DNA of 64,000 nt, from assembly GCF_036417845.1 (NCBI RefSeq), contig NC_089979.1, positions 7,679,424 through 7,743,423 on the forward strand. Reading direction: 5' to 3'. The first letter of the stretch is position 1, and every line of letters starts with the position of its first letter. The notes under the pieces were generated by a model. It saw only the letters and a program-made list of their open reading frames with translations, had not been told where the DNA came from and ran no database searches. The position numbers were made by a program, and so were the translations under genes. Positions 48,401 through 61,282 of the stretch are shown in pieces. This DNA is from Apteryx mantelli. Lineage: Eukaryota > Chordata > Aves > Apterygiformes > Apterygidae.

Positions 48401-51400
48401 TCATACAGATTTGATATTATTTATCAGTAAGAATAAAAATGTATTCTCGACTTTAGTGAACCTGCATTCAGGATGAACTGTGTGTCTTAGCTTGGACCTG
48501 GATTGAAGACCTAATGCCTTATGTGAAGGCCTAAACACATATATTTAAGTGTGTGTTTAAACTCTATTATAGTCAATGGAGTTTAAGCTCATGCTTGAAG
48601 TAAGCACACATTTAGGTGCTTCCTGGGCAGCTTTGGAATTCTGTTTCATGAGGAGGGACAGCTCAACTTAGGACAGCAGCAATATTTCCTGGCCACAATT
48701 TAGGGAAAATCTGCAGGTGAAGTTCATCTGCTCTTATAGCAGCTTCTGAATCTCTGCAATTTATAACCTAGTGTTTTAAAGGCAATCAGCACGAATTTTA
48801 GTCTGTGAATTTTGGCAGTTGAGCACCTGGGGCCACCCGTAAAGCTGCACTCCAAGAAGGCAGGGATCTCGGGAAGAAAGGCGGGCATGGAAGGCAGTGG
48901 AGGGGCTCACCAGAGCTGCCTCAAGTTGCATTAGCCCACCTCAGACCCCTTACAGAAACATTTTCCTGGACTCTGTCTTGAATCAGAATTGTGAGTTTTA
49001 CACTGTTGCAACTAAAAAGCCTGAATATTAAATCAAAATGCACGCTCACTTGTAAAAGAAAAGTCTGGTCCTGTTAGCTCTCATCAATCTTTTCAAACTA
49101 TCTTTCTATTGAGATCTCTTTGCTCTGATGTGCAAAAGTGAGCTGTTGAAAAAGATGGATGAAAAACTGCCTCCCAAGCGCTTTCATGGCTTTGAAATTA
49201 TAGTTTATTTTTCCACCTTATTCTCCCACTTTGTGATAATCATTATTATCTCTTTTTCCCACATCTTGCTAACAGAATGGCACCATGAATAGTTGAGCAA
49301 GTTTTCTGCTACCTATTATTCCTCTACACTTTCTAAGGAACAACGTTCATTTAAAAATTCAAAGTGGTGACCTCCATCTGTGGCTCTGTGGGGCTCAGGG
49401 CTATAAACATGGAGTTTCCACTTTGCTTTTCATTTTTAAGCATGATAAAATACAGCTTATTTAGGTCATTGCACGCTTTTTTTTATTATTTTTTCCTTGC
49501 TTGTGAGGGATACAGATTCAAAATTAGTAACCAGTTTGCCAGTAAACTTCAATCTTTCATGCTGTATTTCACACAAATTACAAGTTACGTATCGAGGTTT
49601 TTGTAAGGTTAACTATCACCCTTTTATTTGAACATCTTCTACATCATCCAAAAACCTGGAACGAGTCAATCTGGGTTAATCCACCCACCATAAGAAAAGC
49701 TGTGGTTTTATCTCAAGTTAAAATAGCAGTGAAAAACAAACAAAGAAACAAACAACAACATAGGGTTTTGTCTAGGCTGGCAGGGTACTCCGTAAGGGTT
49801 TTGCCATGAGAGCTGCTACCGTGGGTTAAAAAGCAGGTGCCCTGGTCTATAGAGATTTTTTAACTGGAGTTAATCAACTGGAATGAGAAGTCCATCATTA
49901 TTTATTTATTTATGTATTACAGTATAGGCATACCCCACCTATGCCAGCTTTATCATAGGAATAGCTTTGGTCATAAGGAACAAAGCTGAAGGTTATTGAT
50001 GAGAATTTCTTTATTTGCTTAATTTCAGAAGCAAGTAAAAAGCACAGGTCAGCTTATGCATTTGGGGGAGTTGCCAGGAGAAAAAAAAAATCAAACTCAT
50101 CAGTTTGCATTTTGCTTGGAAAGAGCCTTAGATATTGGCCTCCTTGTAGCATCCTGCAGCCTCAGTGCAGTAGTACTGCTCAGGCAGTAGTCTGACATGC
50201 CCAAAACACATTACAGAACACTTAGATATACAAAATAAAAGCAGGAACTGAGCTCAGAAACAGAGATGCAGATTCAGTAGAAAACAAACCCCGGTCTATG
50301 GAGCCTCACACCGAGTGGAGAAGACACAAGAAGAAGCAATGCTCCTCAGAGCCAGGTAAGGATTGCTGTTAATGGCAAGGCTCTGAATATTGTGCAGGTG
50401 TACAATGAGATATTTAAAGCTGGCATGATGTGGTCACCCTAGCCTGCTAAGCCAGCACACCAGCTGCATTACTGACCAGCCTTTGATTCTCTAGGACACA
50501 GAGCTTTGTCCCAAGGCGTTCAAGCTGAAGGCATCATAGCAAGACCTGTTTTCCCATGCACCCTCCCTCTCATGTCTTTGTTGAGATATTATTTTTCATT
50601 TAAAATCTTGTGTATTTCTGTATTATAATTATACTGCCAAGGATTTTTGCATTGATATACATTAGAGCTGGTCCTTAAAGTAATAATATCAAGACTTGGC
50701 AACTGCAAGTGTTTCAAGAGTGATTGGATCTGCCTTGGCACACCTCTAGTTTAAAAGATACCTCGCTGCAATTAATTAGTTAGAATTTGAGAGCTTCCAG
50801 CAGGAAAGTTTTATGAGTTGCCTCTTTCCTCTGGGAAGATCTCATTCAAGCCAAATCACTGCTAACTGACATATTCACTCTTGAATTCTTTCAACTCAGC
50901 ATCCACCCAGACTGTTTTCTCTCTTCAGAGGAGAAGTGCCTGTGGAAAGTTATGCACTTTTATCCACTTCTTTCAGATTCTTTTCATTTATTTATTTTTT
51001 TCCCGAAAAAGGAGAGAAAAAAGTATATTTAATGTTGATGTCGCTGCTCTTGACGCTGAAGTTTTCACTCTGCCGTCAGAACAGATGGAGAAGTACAGTG
51101 CCAGCAGGGCAAACTTCCCTCACTGCACAGTGCATCTTCCTTTTTTAAAGCTAGTGGAAAGAGTTTCCTGGATACCAAACTCAAAAATGGATGTGCTGGA
51201 AATGAAGATGTTTCCTCCCCACCCTTCCCTCGGGGTCCTTCGGTTATCCCACCACTGTCACCTGCTCACTGGGAACAGCCGGGGCTCCTGCGCCCACTCC
51301 CTAGTCCCTCTGCATCAGCAGTAGAGGCACTGGCAATATGCAGGACTGGGGTTTGCCTCCGCCTAGCACCTCTGTCAGGAAGGGTGTCCTGGCCAGCACC

Positions 51401-53617
51401 TCTTTTCAGTCCTTCCCCTTTGGCTCTGTTGACCTGCAGGAGACCTGGAGCAGGTCCTGAGAAGATAGATCACGTTCTGAGATCTACTTTCCCACCCAAA
51501 AAGAGACAAATGGCCTGGGAGCTCTCTTCTTCCTGATGACAGCTCTGCCAGGACCCCGTCTAAGCGCAGGTGAAGAACAGCGCTGCTACAAGGGCTGTAG
51601 CCAGCTCCTCTCCCCCTTCCTTCCATGGACTTGCTGCAACTGCCACAGCCTAATCATTATGTCATTTATTGTTGATCCAGGAAAGCAAAGACTCATGTGA
51701 CTTAGTTAATATTTTGACGTTTCCTTTCTCCCTCAAGGACTCTTCAAGTTCAAGTCATATAAGCCATAGGAGCAGGGAGAATTATTGCTTAATAAATAGC
51801 AATTATGAACAGAATGATTAGTTATAGAATTGATATCATCAATGGCTCTATTTCATGCTGTATACTGGCAACTGTGTTACTATTTTGCTTTGGGTATAGG
51901 ATACCTCTTTATCAAACCACTCGTTTTCCTCTAAACCTAGGGAATATAAGATATCTTTGCATCATAAATTTTTAAATATACCCTGTTTGAAAGCAGACTG
52001 ATTTCCTGTCAGACTTGCTCATCTGTTACCTAGAGAGGATGAAAGTAAAGTTCTTGCTTGTTATGTAACCTTACCCTGATCTGATTACTATGCACGAAAT
52101 CACATTGAAAGTGCTTCACTATGGAAAAAACCCCAACAAAACAAAAAAACCTTGGGAAACTGTTATAGTAAACAAGGAAAAACTAAACATCTGGACTGGA
52201 TTACAACAGGAAATCTTAGCTTTAAAATCCACAGCACATGGTCCTAAATGTCACACAATTAATCCTTGTTTAATTTTTACAGGAACTCATTATGGGCATG
52301 AGTGGGGATGAGCAAACCGAACAGAAGTAGACAATTCCCTTGGTCGTCGACTCTATTTTGTCAAAGAACTTTGGGCTTGAACCACAGCTTCAGAATTAAG
52401 CTGGGTTTTAAAGTTCCTGGGGCATCAGAGAAATGACATTTTTTATTTTTGTTTTTATTTTTTTGCCTTGGGTAACTGGAAAATTAGGAAGGGTCAGCAG
52501 GGAGAGAAAATAGTTGCAAGTTGGAAAGTAATGACTTAATATGCTTAATGTCAAGAGGGACCTCATTTTTCCATGCTCGAGGCAGCATGCAGCCATTTAT
52601 TTACCCCAGGGCTAATGAGTAAAAGCATTGCTAGACCAGAGCTGGAGCAGCTCGTGTTCTTTTTGTACCGTATCAGAGAGGTACAGAAAAGAAAAAGCAT
52701 ATCATATATTCTACCAAAGCAGGTGTTTGAGTTGTCTCAGGTTGGCCCTGCTTCCTCAGCATTAGTCCGTAACAAAAAAACTGCCGTGAAATGGTCTAAC
52801 TCTCTTTTCCCAGGGCATCGCGTGGATGTCCTGGCTCTATTACTTTGCAGGAGCAATGTCTCAGACAAGGCCTCGCTCCACAGCTATTTTTAGAGCACAT
52901 GAAAGTATGTCCACGTGGGCCCCTCTGTACATCACAGGCCTGCCAGCACACTCAGAAGTGTCCAAAGAGGCAGAAGGGTCTTTCAGTGCATCCAGCTATA
53001 GACAAAGTGGGGACACAGCTTCCTCTGAACTTGAGAGGAAACCTTTCGCTGACTAAAATGAGGTCTGCCGTAGGTGTGGGGGATGCGCGTCTCTCAAACC
53101 AGGTGAAAATATCTTCCAGCTGGTTTCATCCTAAAGCTATTGATTAGATTTCCATTTTTTATTCTTGCAGCTTGGGCACCCACTGCAGATAACTGCATTT
53201 AGATGCCTCACACTTGAGCTAAGGCCTGCCCATGAATTGATAACAGTTGCTATCCATGCCTAATGGGACCAACTAGAGCATTTTGGCCGTAAACCAACCA
53301 TAACTGATAACAGGAGCACCTGCACCTGCAAAGCAAAAGCTGCAGTGGTTGGAGCATGAAAGAATTATCAAATTTTTCCAGCAAGATGACTATTCCTTCA
53401 TTGTTACCCACCAGTTGTTTTTTTTTCATGTTGTTCTTTGAGGTGTATGATACTGTCTGCTGCTGCATTAGCGGATTGGTTTTAGAGCTGATGTTTTCAT
53501 TATTTTTGAAACAGCAGGGAAAGTATATTCCCAATTTGAAAGTTTGTCTCCTGGCAAAACATAATTAAATTGTAGATTTTTATTGTGGATTTTAGATTTT
53601 AGAGGAAACCACCGCCC

Positions 53618-53618
<1 letters not shown>
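45456..53618. other. AT-rich non-coding stretch
   Basis: No gene or young repeat was recognised. The longest frame is 147 codons (50881-51324 +) with no motif. An A run lies at 46253-46269. Short inverted repeats occur near 48530-48590. This is presumably intergenic or intronic DNA. Confidence 0.55.

Positions 53619-53671
<53 letters not shown>
53619..53671. repeat. (CA)n microsatellite
   Basis: An uninterrupted AC/CA repeat of about 26 units, directly read. It is likely length-polymorphic. Confidence 0.97.
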
Positions 53672-53675
<4 letters not shown>

Positions 53676-55539
53676 AAATATGAGCATGAATCAATCTTTA
53701 AAGATATTTGTACCACATTTAAAGATAATATTACAAGGATTTTACAAATATCAGTAAAGAAAGTGTGCCAGGTTTGAAAAATTTAGAAATAAGATAAAAT
53801 TGAAAAGAAAACTAAGCGAGGTAAGAAAGAGCAAATGACTGCATAGCCATAATGGGAGTGTAACAGTATCTCTATTTCTAGATTGGATGGAACACTCTTT
53901 GTTTTTCACTACTGGATAGACAGACTTAACATTGCCTGGGCAATACGTTTGTTTAGATACCTTAGTTATGGCTGTTCATATTTACACATATTTGCATATT
54001 TTAAAAGTTTGAAAAAGCTTGAGTATGAGTAAGAATAAGAAAGGTTTCGGATAAATCAACTTCCAATTTAGAAAAACCTACAGTATAGGAATCATCAAAA
54101 TTAAAAGTTTCTTTTCCTCTTTCAATAGTTCTTCAGCAAGAAAATGATTTTTATGAAGAAATGAGGATTTTCCAAACGCTAGCCAAATCTGTTAGCACTA
54201 CTTGCATTGGTTTTGTCAATGTGTATTCAAAAATCAGCACTTAACAACAAAGCAATATTGCTCTATCACACACTTTTTTAATGTGCCAATATCAACAAAA
54301 CAAAAATGCAGATTAGCAGCAACACTTGCAGTTCACACAAAGCTCCTATGAAAGCATCAACAGGATAGAAATCTCCAAAAAACATCATCTGGTACACTGT
54401 GTAGATTGCATTGCAGTTTTGATGGTGACCTCTCAGCCACTGTCTGATTTACCACTGGCAGTTCAACTTTTTATCCACATTTTTTTATTGCTGTGGACAT
54501 AAGCCAAATGTAAGGATAAATTAACAGATCGTTATGCTAATAATTTACATTAAGGAACCAACTGTGCTCTTTAGGAGAGGGAGAAGGTAGGATGCTGAGA
54601 ATTAATTCTTCAACATTTTAGAAGATCATTGGAAGGGCTGAAGTCTGGATTTCTCCCTGAGCAAAGCGTGGTGGCTGCTGCTGAGAATTTGGCTGCGATG
54701 AAGTGCAGAACAGATCAAAATCAGTAGATAAGGGACCAGTACGAGTCATTGACACCACATGCACTTAGCATTTTTTTACTGGCATATCTTCACTAGCCTT
54801 TGAATTTGTCCTCTGGACTGTGTCTGCTGTCCCTTTTGACAGTGAGCCTGAAAGTTAGGACTGGATGGTGCCTTCGGAAATGGAGCAAAACCTAGTTCCA
54901 CGAGCATGCGTTCAGACAGGAATCTACTCTCAGACAGACTGTTGACTTCACAGACGGTGAAGTGAGGATAGGGGGATCATGCCATGCTCGTAACAGCCAA
55001 ATAGCTGTCTGCCAAGGGCTGTGCAGACTTCGTTGCGTGTAACAGCACAGTTGCAGCAATACAACAAAGTCAGAGCATCGGTGGCAGGAATGTGCCAGCA
55101 TGCCGGTGCTGACTTAATTTAGGTCATATGGGTAAAACAGAGTGAAAATACGTATCTATTTCTTTTCCCTGAAATTTTATGCTCTGCCTTCTTTAACTAG
55201 AGCTGGGTGAGACCTTCTCTTGGAGCAGAAACTGGTACAACAGTGCCTCCAGGTCAGCTTGGCTCCGCTCTGGGAACAAGGTGAATGATTTGTCTATGAG
55301 TCAAAGCTTTGAAAATCCTCTTGGACTCTGCAGAAAGAAGAAAAGGTTGGGAGGCATTAGGGATGCTGGGGAAGGAGAGGGCTGTCCTAGGGGAGAGTGC
55401 TGATTTCATCTTTTAACTTGGTACCGTCATATTTGGGGAAGGTTCCAAATTTGTATTTGGGGATTTTTTGATGTGGCTGAATCCCTAGGTTGAGACTTGA
55501 GAGAGTGAGATCCAAATATCAGTTTGCCATAAAATTCCT
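53672..55539. other. Non-coding stretch
   Basis: AT-rich DNA with only short frames. Nothing was recognised. Confidence 0.55.
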
Positions 55540-55760
55540 CTGTTATTTGGGATTAGTTATTTAATCTCTGCAGCCCAGACCCTTGGCCATTAAACAGGAA
55601 TAACAGAAGAATAAAACAGGAAAAAATAATTTTTGCCATTTCTTGTGTAATCTCATTGTAAATGCCATGAGATTGGGACTATCTCTTACCAACCTTTATA
55701 CAAACCCCGTTGTACATTGAATACACAGCATATACATTTTCACATAGCCTTGGTCTTCTC
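55540..55760 (+). mobile_element. MIR-like SINE remnant
   Basis: The order of pieces fits a MIR/CORE-SINE-type element: 'ttagttatttaatctctgcag', then 'ccattaaacaggaataac', then 'cattgtaaatgccatgagattggg' and a line like 'gactatctcttacc...aaccccgttgtaca'. The last lines resemble the 3' part of an old SINE common in sauropsids. It is strongly diverged and the family name is uncertain. Confidence 0.4.
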
Positions 55761-56231
55761 TACCATGTATATAAATAAATGATAAACATACAGAGGAAGG
55801 AGGTTTGGCATCTCTTGTAACCTGAAGTTCAGGATTCAGGTGTTGGACCGAGCCACTGGAGCTGAAGCCTTTAGAATACTTTTGCTTCTGCTCTACGCTT
55901 TTTTCTGTCTTTTTTTTTTTTTTTAATTCAGACTCTTTAATCCAAACACTGACTGATGCAAGGATATGTGGAATGTAAGGCTATCTGGTTAACAGCTAAT
56001 CAGCAGACGAGACAAAGATAAGAGACAGGAAAAACAATAAATGAAACACCTAGATATACAAACCCTTAGGAGGAGGATATAATAGACAACAGCAAAGACC
56101 AGAGCTCTCAGGTCACTGGTTGAGGGGACACTGAAGGAGACAGTCTTACCTTGAGGGGGTTCAGCTGGAACTTAGGAAGCGATAAGAAGTGGGGAAACAA
56201 GATTCACATGTGTCCATGGGAAAGAGCAGGT

Positions 56232-56345
56232 TTATTATGAGATGTTTGAGGGGGTTTGTGGATTTACGTAAAGCTTCTTATGAGATGCTTTGAGGGGCTG
56301 TGGGAATGTGTGAAATTTATTATGGGGTGGTTTATGGAAGGGCCA
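56232..56345 (+). repeat. Imperfect tandem repeat, about 42-bp unit
   Basis: Units starting TTATTATGAGATGTTTGAGG (about 56232), TTCTTATGAGATGCTTTGAG (about 56276) and TTATTATGGGGTGGTTTATG (about 56318) repeat with a period of about 42 bp, 2.5 copies. The surrounding 56.0-56.65 kb is G-rich and then pyrimidine-rich. It may be part of an old repeat I cannot name. Confidence 0.55.
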
Positions 56346-58089
56346 AACATGGGGAAACAGAGGGATCAAGGTGGATCAGGGTGGAACAAGCATGTAAAAA
56401 TGGATAGGAGCTGGGATAAAAGGGCCAGTCATGTAAACAAGATATGACTGGCACTTCCATTTGGCCAACCCTGAATCTGATCACCACAGTCTGTCCTGTT
56501 TTCTTATTCCTATTTTCTGTGTGACCTTGTTCTCTGTTCTTTGTGATTTGCTCATGGACTTCAATAGCCTGTATTTTAACACCATAGTTTTGGAGCGGAC
56601 AAGAGTCTGTGTTTTGAAACCTCAGTCAAACCATGGTGCCTGACTCACTAAGCAGATAGAAAGTGTACATCTCAGCTCCATTATGGTCTCATTTGCAATA
56701 AATACATTTTTTTAAAAAACAGGTGAGCTTAATAGATATTATTAAACAGATTCAACACAAATTACACTGTAGTTTTGTATTGTAATACCCAGCTCTGGCT
56801 AGAGAAAAATAGTCTGCATGGGATTCTCATCCCAGAGTTATCATTGTACCTGTGTGATCTTGGGCATATGACATCCTTTCCACAAACATCCATTTCTCTG
56901 TCCTTAAGAGGTCATAGTAGATCTGAGCTCCTCTATGTAATATTTGAAGATCTGCTGCTGAAAATAGCTATATAAACACTAATGATACACTAATGATAAA
57001 CACTATATAAACACTAATGATACCAGGATCTTTATAGCTCCATCTTTGGATCTGGCTCAGCTCAGAAAAGTGTGGTCACATGAATAATTAATTGAAGAGG
57101 TGTTGGTTTGAACTGCCAGGTTACTGAGTGCAGAATTCAGGCCGTGGGTTAGATCAGTGCCTGTTTTATCTGAACATCCTGTGCTCTTGTCCAATAAAAT
57201 GAGCTAAACCCAACAAAACTAATTGTGCATGAGTAATTACACCTCAGTAGGGCTTAGGGTCATACATCCTAGCTTTTAAGAACTATGTGATGATGAAATG
57301 GGCAAGCGGTGGCATAGCCAATGAAATGAGTGTCATCTTGAGGTCAGCTTCTTGCTGGATTATGGTGAATGCATGATTAGTGTCAGTATTTGACTATATA
57401 TTCTGTGTATTACTTCATAAAGAGAGGGAATAACAATACGAGGCTGAAAAGGTGGCATACTGTCAGGAAAAAGAGCCCAGGATTCCGTCTTTTATTAAAA
57501 GGGAAGGATAGCAAAAAAGGATATTTTCCTAGCACCAGGTGTTGTAGAGAGTTTGGCACTAAGTCATCTTCCTTGGCACTGTTTAACATCACAGAACTGG
57601 AATTAAGAGTTAGTTAATGACCCAAACAGTTTCATACTGATCACTTCCAGGTTGTTATATTAATCAGATGAAAGCATAAAAAAGTAGTTTGTACTTTTTG
57701 TTTCCTTTTATCACTGTTATTCCCCCCTTCCGTTAATTATAGTGTCTTCCCTTTTTACACATGCTTTTAGTCTCCAGCTTCTTTGCTAGTGAGTCTGTTC
57801 TTTAGATCAGATGTATCATTCCTTTCTGTGCACAGATGAGCTTTTTTCATTTGAAATGACCTTCTTTCTGCTGCTGTTAGTTTTATGCATCAAATTAGAA
57901 GACAATATATGGAGTTGGGTGAACCAATCGTCAGGTGCAATACAATAAATCTCAGAGAAATTCTTTAGTTATCATTCAACTTCTGGGAGTACATACAGCC
58001 TCATGCAGTGAATAGCAAAGTCAGAAGACTTATTCTGCTACAAACACCTTTTGCCACCCTGAAAGCATTGTTGTATTTCACTCCACTGC

Positions 58090-58215
58090 TTTTTCTAGGC
58101 AGTAAAATGGGGACAGCACTTATGATGTCTACCTGGTAGAAAAGACTTGAACAAGACTCTCGGAGGTCTTTTAGATACTGTAGGAATATGAAGTCATTAT
58201 TATAGAAATAGCCTG
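58090..58215 (+). mobile_element. MIR-like SINE remnant
   Basis: 'gcagtaaaatggggacagcac' followed by 'tgtctacctggta' and, further on, 'gtcattattata' follow the order of the MIR core and 3' part ('aaatggggataat...cctacctcatagg...ttattatta'). Short and diverged. Confidence 0.35.
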
Positions 58216-59529
58216 AAACCTTTCTCTACAGAAAGAGGTTTACATTTACATTTAACTTTACAGTTGTTAAGCTTGCAAGTGTCCTCAAACAAAACCCCTG
58301 ATCTGAAAGTGTAGACTGTAGACAGCACATGCATGAGTGACATGAATTGAGATAGGAAATGCTTAGTCTAAACATTTTACCTTCATAAGTTTTTTAATGC
58401 CTCCTTCTCTCCATCTCCTGGAATTCCTGTAAGTAGAGCTCACCTTCATGTGTTTCCTCAGCCAGTTTTATCTTGTCACAATGAGACCAGGCACTGCAGG
58501 ATGTCCCCCCCTTGCAGCACTGGTCACTTCAGAGCAGCAGTGGTCTGCAGCTTCTTTACATGGTTTAGCTCTCCAGCCCTCTGATTTATAGAGAAACCCC
58601 TTCCAGGTAAGAAACATTTCACAAAGAAAGGAAAATCAAAGCAAGAAATTCTAGGTAAAGGATAATTCACGTTAGTCGGTTTCCTATGTCTTTGTGTCTT
58701 AGACGGGTTCTCCCCTGTCTAATAAGCCAGAAGCTGTGCCTAAAGATTTCCCTGAAGCTTAATGAAGATCACAAAGCTAGATTCTCTGAGTTACTGAGCT
58801 CTTTTTTTTCAATTTTTCCCCCAGGGGTGGCACTATCATCTTTCTAATTTAAGTGAAAATAGCCAACAAGTTCAAGAGTGGAGAGGAAAGGACTGGTAGA
58901 TATATCAAATATGAAAAAAAAAATTGAAAGTGTCCCCATAGACCATAAGAGAACAGATCAGGCTCAGAAAGGAACAGGCTCTGGGGTTCTTGGAGGACTT
59001 CTCATGCCATGTTCTTTTTGCAGTCAATCCAGTCTGCAGCCCAAGACATGGCTTTTTTTAAAAAGCCAACAAGAAGACTGGCAGGAGGGCAATCTTTTTT
59101 CTCCTTCTGGCTTAGGACATTGAAAGTCACAGCCATTCCACTGAAAGCCTCTTAACCAGGCTTTATTTTGCCCATAAACAAAAGCAGCATAGCAACCAAT
59201 TCCAGGAACAAAGAAATCACCAAAGCTTCGTTGTCTTGCAGGTGAGAAAAAACAGTCTAAAGGAAGGCTTACACCACTAAGGAATATAAGCCAGTACTTT
59301 TTTTCCCTCTTTTTTCATAAGGCAGCAGCCCCTTTGTCCAAGAAACAGCAGGCATCTAAATACTTACTTCTCATGACAGGCTGAATAATTTTTTTAAGGC
59401 TGCTAGAAGGCAGTTGGATTTGGACTTTCTTTTATTACAGAGCCAAGGGCTCTGCAAGGTTTTTAAGGAACCCATAACTTCGCCACATACCAGAAGAAAC
59501 ACTCTGTCCTGAGCTGGGGGTCTGAGAGA
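58216..59529. other. Non-coding stretch
   Basis: No gene or repeat was recognised. AT-rich with short frames only. Confidence 0.55.
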
Positions 59530-60910
59530 TGCCCATCACAGAGTAGCTGATGTTGGAAGAGGACCTCTGGAGACCATCTAGTCCAATGTTCCAGCTCAGA
59601 GCAGAGCAACTAGAAGAGGTTGCTCAGGTCTGTGTCCAGTCAGGTGTTATAGACTTCCAAGGAAGATGGAAGATGTTGAAGACATTCAACCTCTCTGAGC
59701 AATCTGTTCCAGTACTTGACCACCAGTAAAAATAAAATAAGTAAATAAATAAATAAATAAATAAATAAAATCTTACACTGAAATGGAATTTTCTGCATTT
59801 CATTTCTGTTTGTGCCCTTACCTCTTGTCCTTTCACTGGATACCACTGAGAAGAGTTCGTCTCTGTCTTCTCTATTCCACCCATCAGGTATTTATACACG
59901 CTGATAAGATCCCCGAGTCTTCTCTTCTCCAGACTGAATAATTCCAGATCTCTCAGCCTCTGGTCCCTCCGCTGGACCCAGTATTGACCTCTGAGGTAAA
60001 CTACTAGTGACTGGTCTCTAGCAGAATTTTGTGCTGCTCTTCACAGCCCTTTGAGCCTGGTAGTTCAGCCAGTTCTCAGTCCACCTCACCGTCCATTTAT
60101 CTAGTCCACATTCCATGAGTTTGTCCATGAGGATGTTATGGGACACAGTGTCAAAAACCTGTTGCAGTCAAGATCAACAACATCCACTACTTTCCTCTCG
60201 TCTACAGAGCTAGTCATTTTGTCGTAGAAAGCTATATCAGGTTTGCCAGACATGTTTTCCTCTTCATAAATCCATGATGACTATACCCAGTCACCTTGTC
60301 CTTCATGTTTGGAAATGGACTGAAGGGTTATTTGCTCCATCACCTTCCTAGGAATGGAGGTGAGGCTGACCTTCCAGTAGTTCCTTGGATCCTCCTTCTT
60401 GCCTCCTTCTTGAAGACAGAAGTGACATTTGCTTTTTCCCAGTCTGCAGGAACATCCCCCATCACCACAACCTTTGGGTAATCAAGATAATCAAGAGTGG
60501 CCTTACAGCGACATCAGACAGCTTCCTCAGCATTTGTGGGTGAATCTCATTGGGGCCCATGGACTTGTGTACGTTCAGTTTGTTTAAACGTTCCCTGACT
60601 TGATCCTCCTCCACCGAGAGTAAGCCTTCGTTGCTCCAGACTTTCCCACAGGTCTAAGGGGCCTGGGATTCCTGAAGGCTGGTCTTACCAGTAAAGACGA
60701 AGGCAAAGAAGGTCTTGAATACCTCAGCCTTTTCTGTCTCTTTTGTCACCAGGGCCCCTGCCCCATTTGGCAGCAGACCCACATTTTCCCTAGCGTTCTT
60801 TCTGCTGCTGATATGCCTGCCGAAGATTTTCTTGTTGCCCATCATATTCCTCCCTAGATTCAACTCCAGGTGGTCTTTGACTTTCTTAACCCTAACTAGT
60901 CTAGAGCTAG
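59530..60910 (-). mobile_element. Old, degraded CR1 LINE copy F
   Basis: On the - strand this follows CR1 from the linker (about 60900) through the RT to the 3' UTR (about 59535), with recognisable lines such as GTGTCAAAAACCTGTTGCAG (motif A region) and 'ggacctctggagaccatctagtcc'. It is far more diverged than copies A-E and contains many stops. An internal deletion lies near 59955-59985, joining the C-terminal region to motif B. An (AAAT)n expansion sits at 59727-59770 inside the C-terminal part. The octamer tail is decayed. The linker fragment at 60654-60863 is the longest open piece. Confidence 0.85.
59727..59770. repeat. (AAAT)n microsatellite within CR1 copy F
   Basis: About ten AAAT/AAAAT/AAGT units, directly read, interrupting the C-terminal ORF2 remnant of the old CR1. 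Confidence 0.92.
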
Positions 60911-60992
60911 ATCATTAATTTGTAGCAAGTGCTTGGATAACCCACCCACCTTTCAAAGATAGTGTGCCAAATGTTTTTTTCTTCTTTCCCAG

Positions 60993-61102
60993 GCAAGACA
61001 TTAAATATCCTGGCTGGGACTCAGCTGGATCTGGGAGATGCTGTCTCAAAGAGGCAAGATGCTGCTGCTGCTGGTATCTTTATCAACAGTATCTGGCCTT
61101 AA
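60993..61102 (+). other. Weak candidate 3'-terminal exon
   Basis: A textbook acceptor (ATGTTTTTTTCTTCTTTCCC then AG at 60991-60992) is followed by a frame of 35 codons from 60995, beginning KTLNILAGTQLDLGDAVSKR and ending at a TAA at 61100-61102. An alternative frame in the same DNA (61038-61280, 80 codons) would start with MLSQRGK and a hydrophobic MLLLLVSLSTVSG stretch resembling a signal peptide. I recognise neither. Both may be chance. No polyadenylation signal was tied to them. Confidence 0.15.
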
Positions 61103-61282
61103 CATGAAGGCAGCACCACCCGCCGAAAGCAAAATGCAGAGGAGACTGGAGATGGGAGCCATGAAGTTTCAGAAAGCCCTTTCTCAACATGCTCTCAGTC
61201 CAGATCCCCAAACGTCCCTGGGTTCTGTCTTCGGCACTCTGGTCCAGACTGCTGGCCTAACTGTTCCTCACAACTGCTGATG

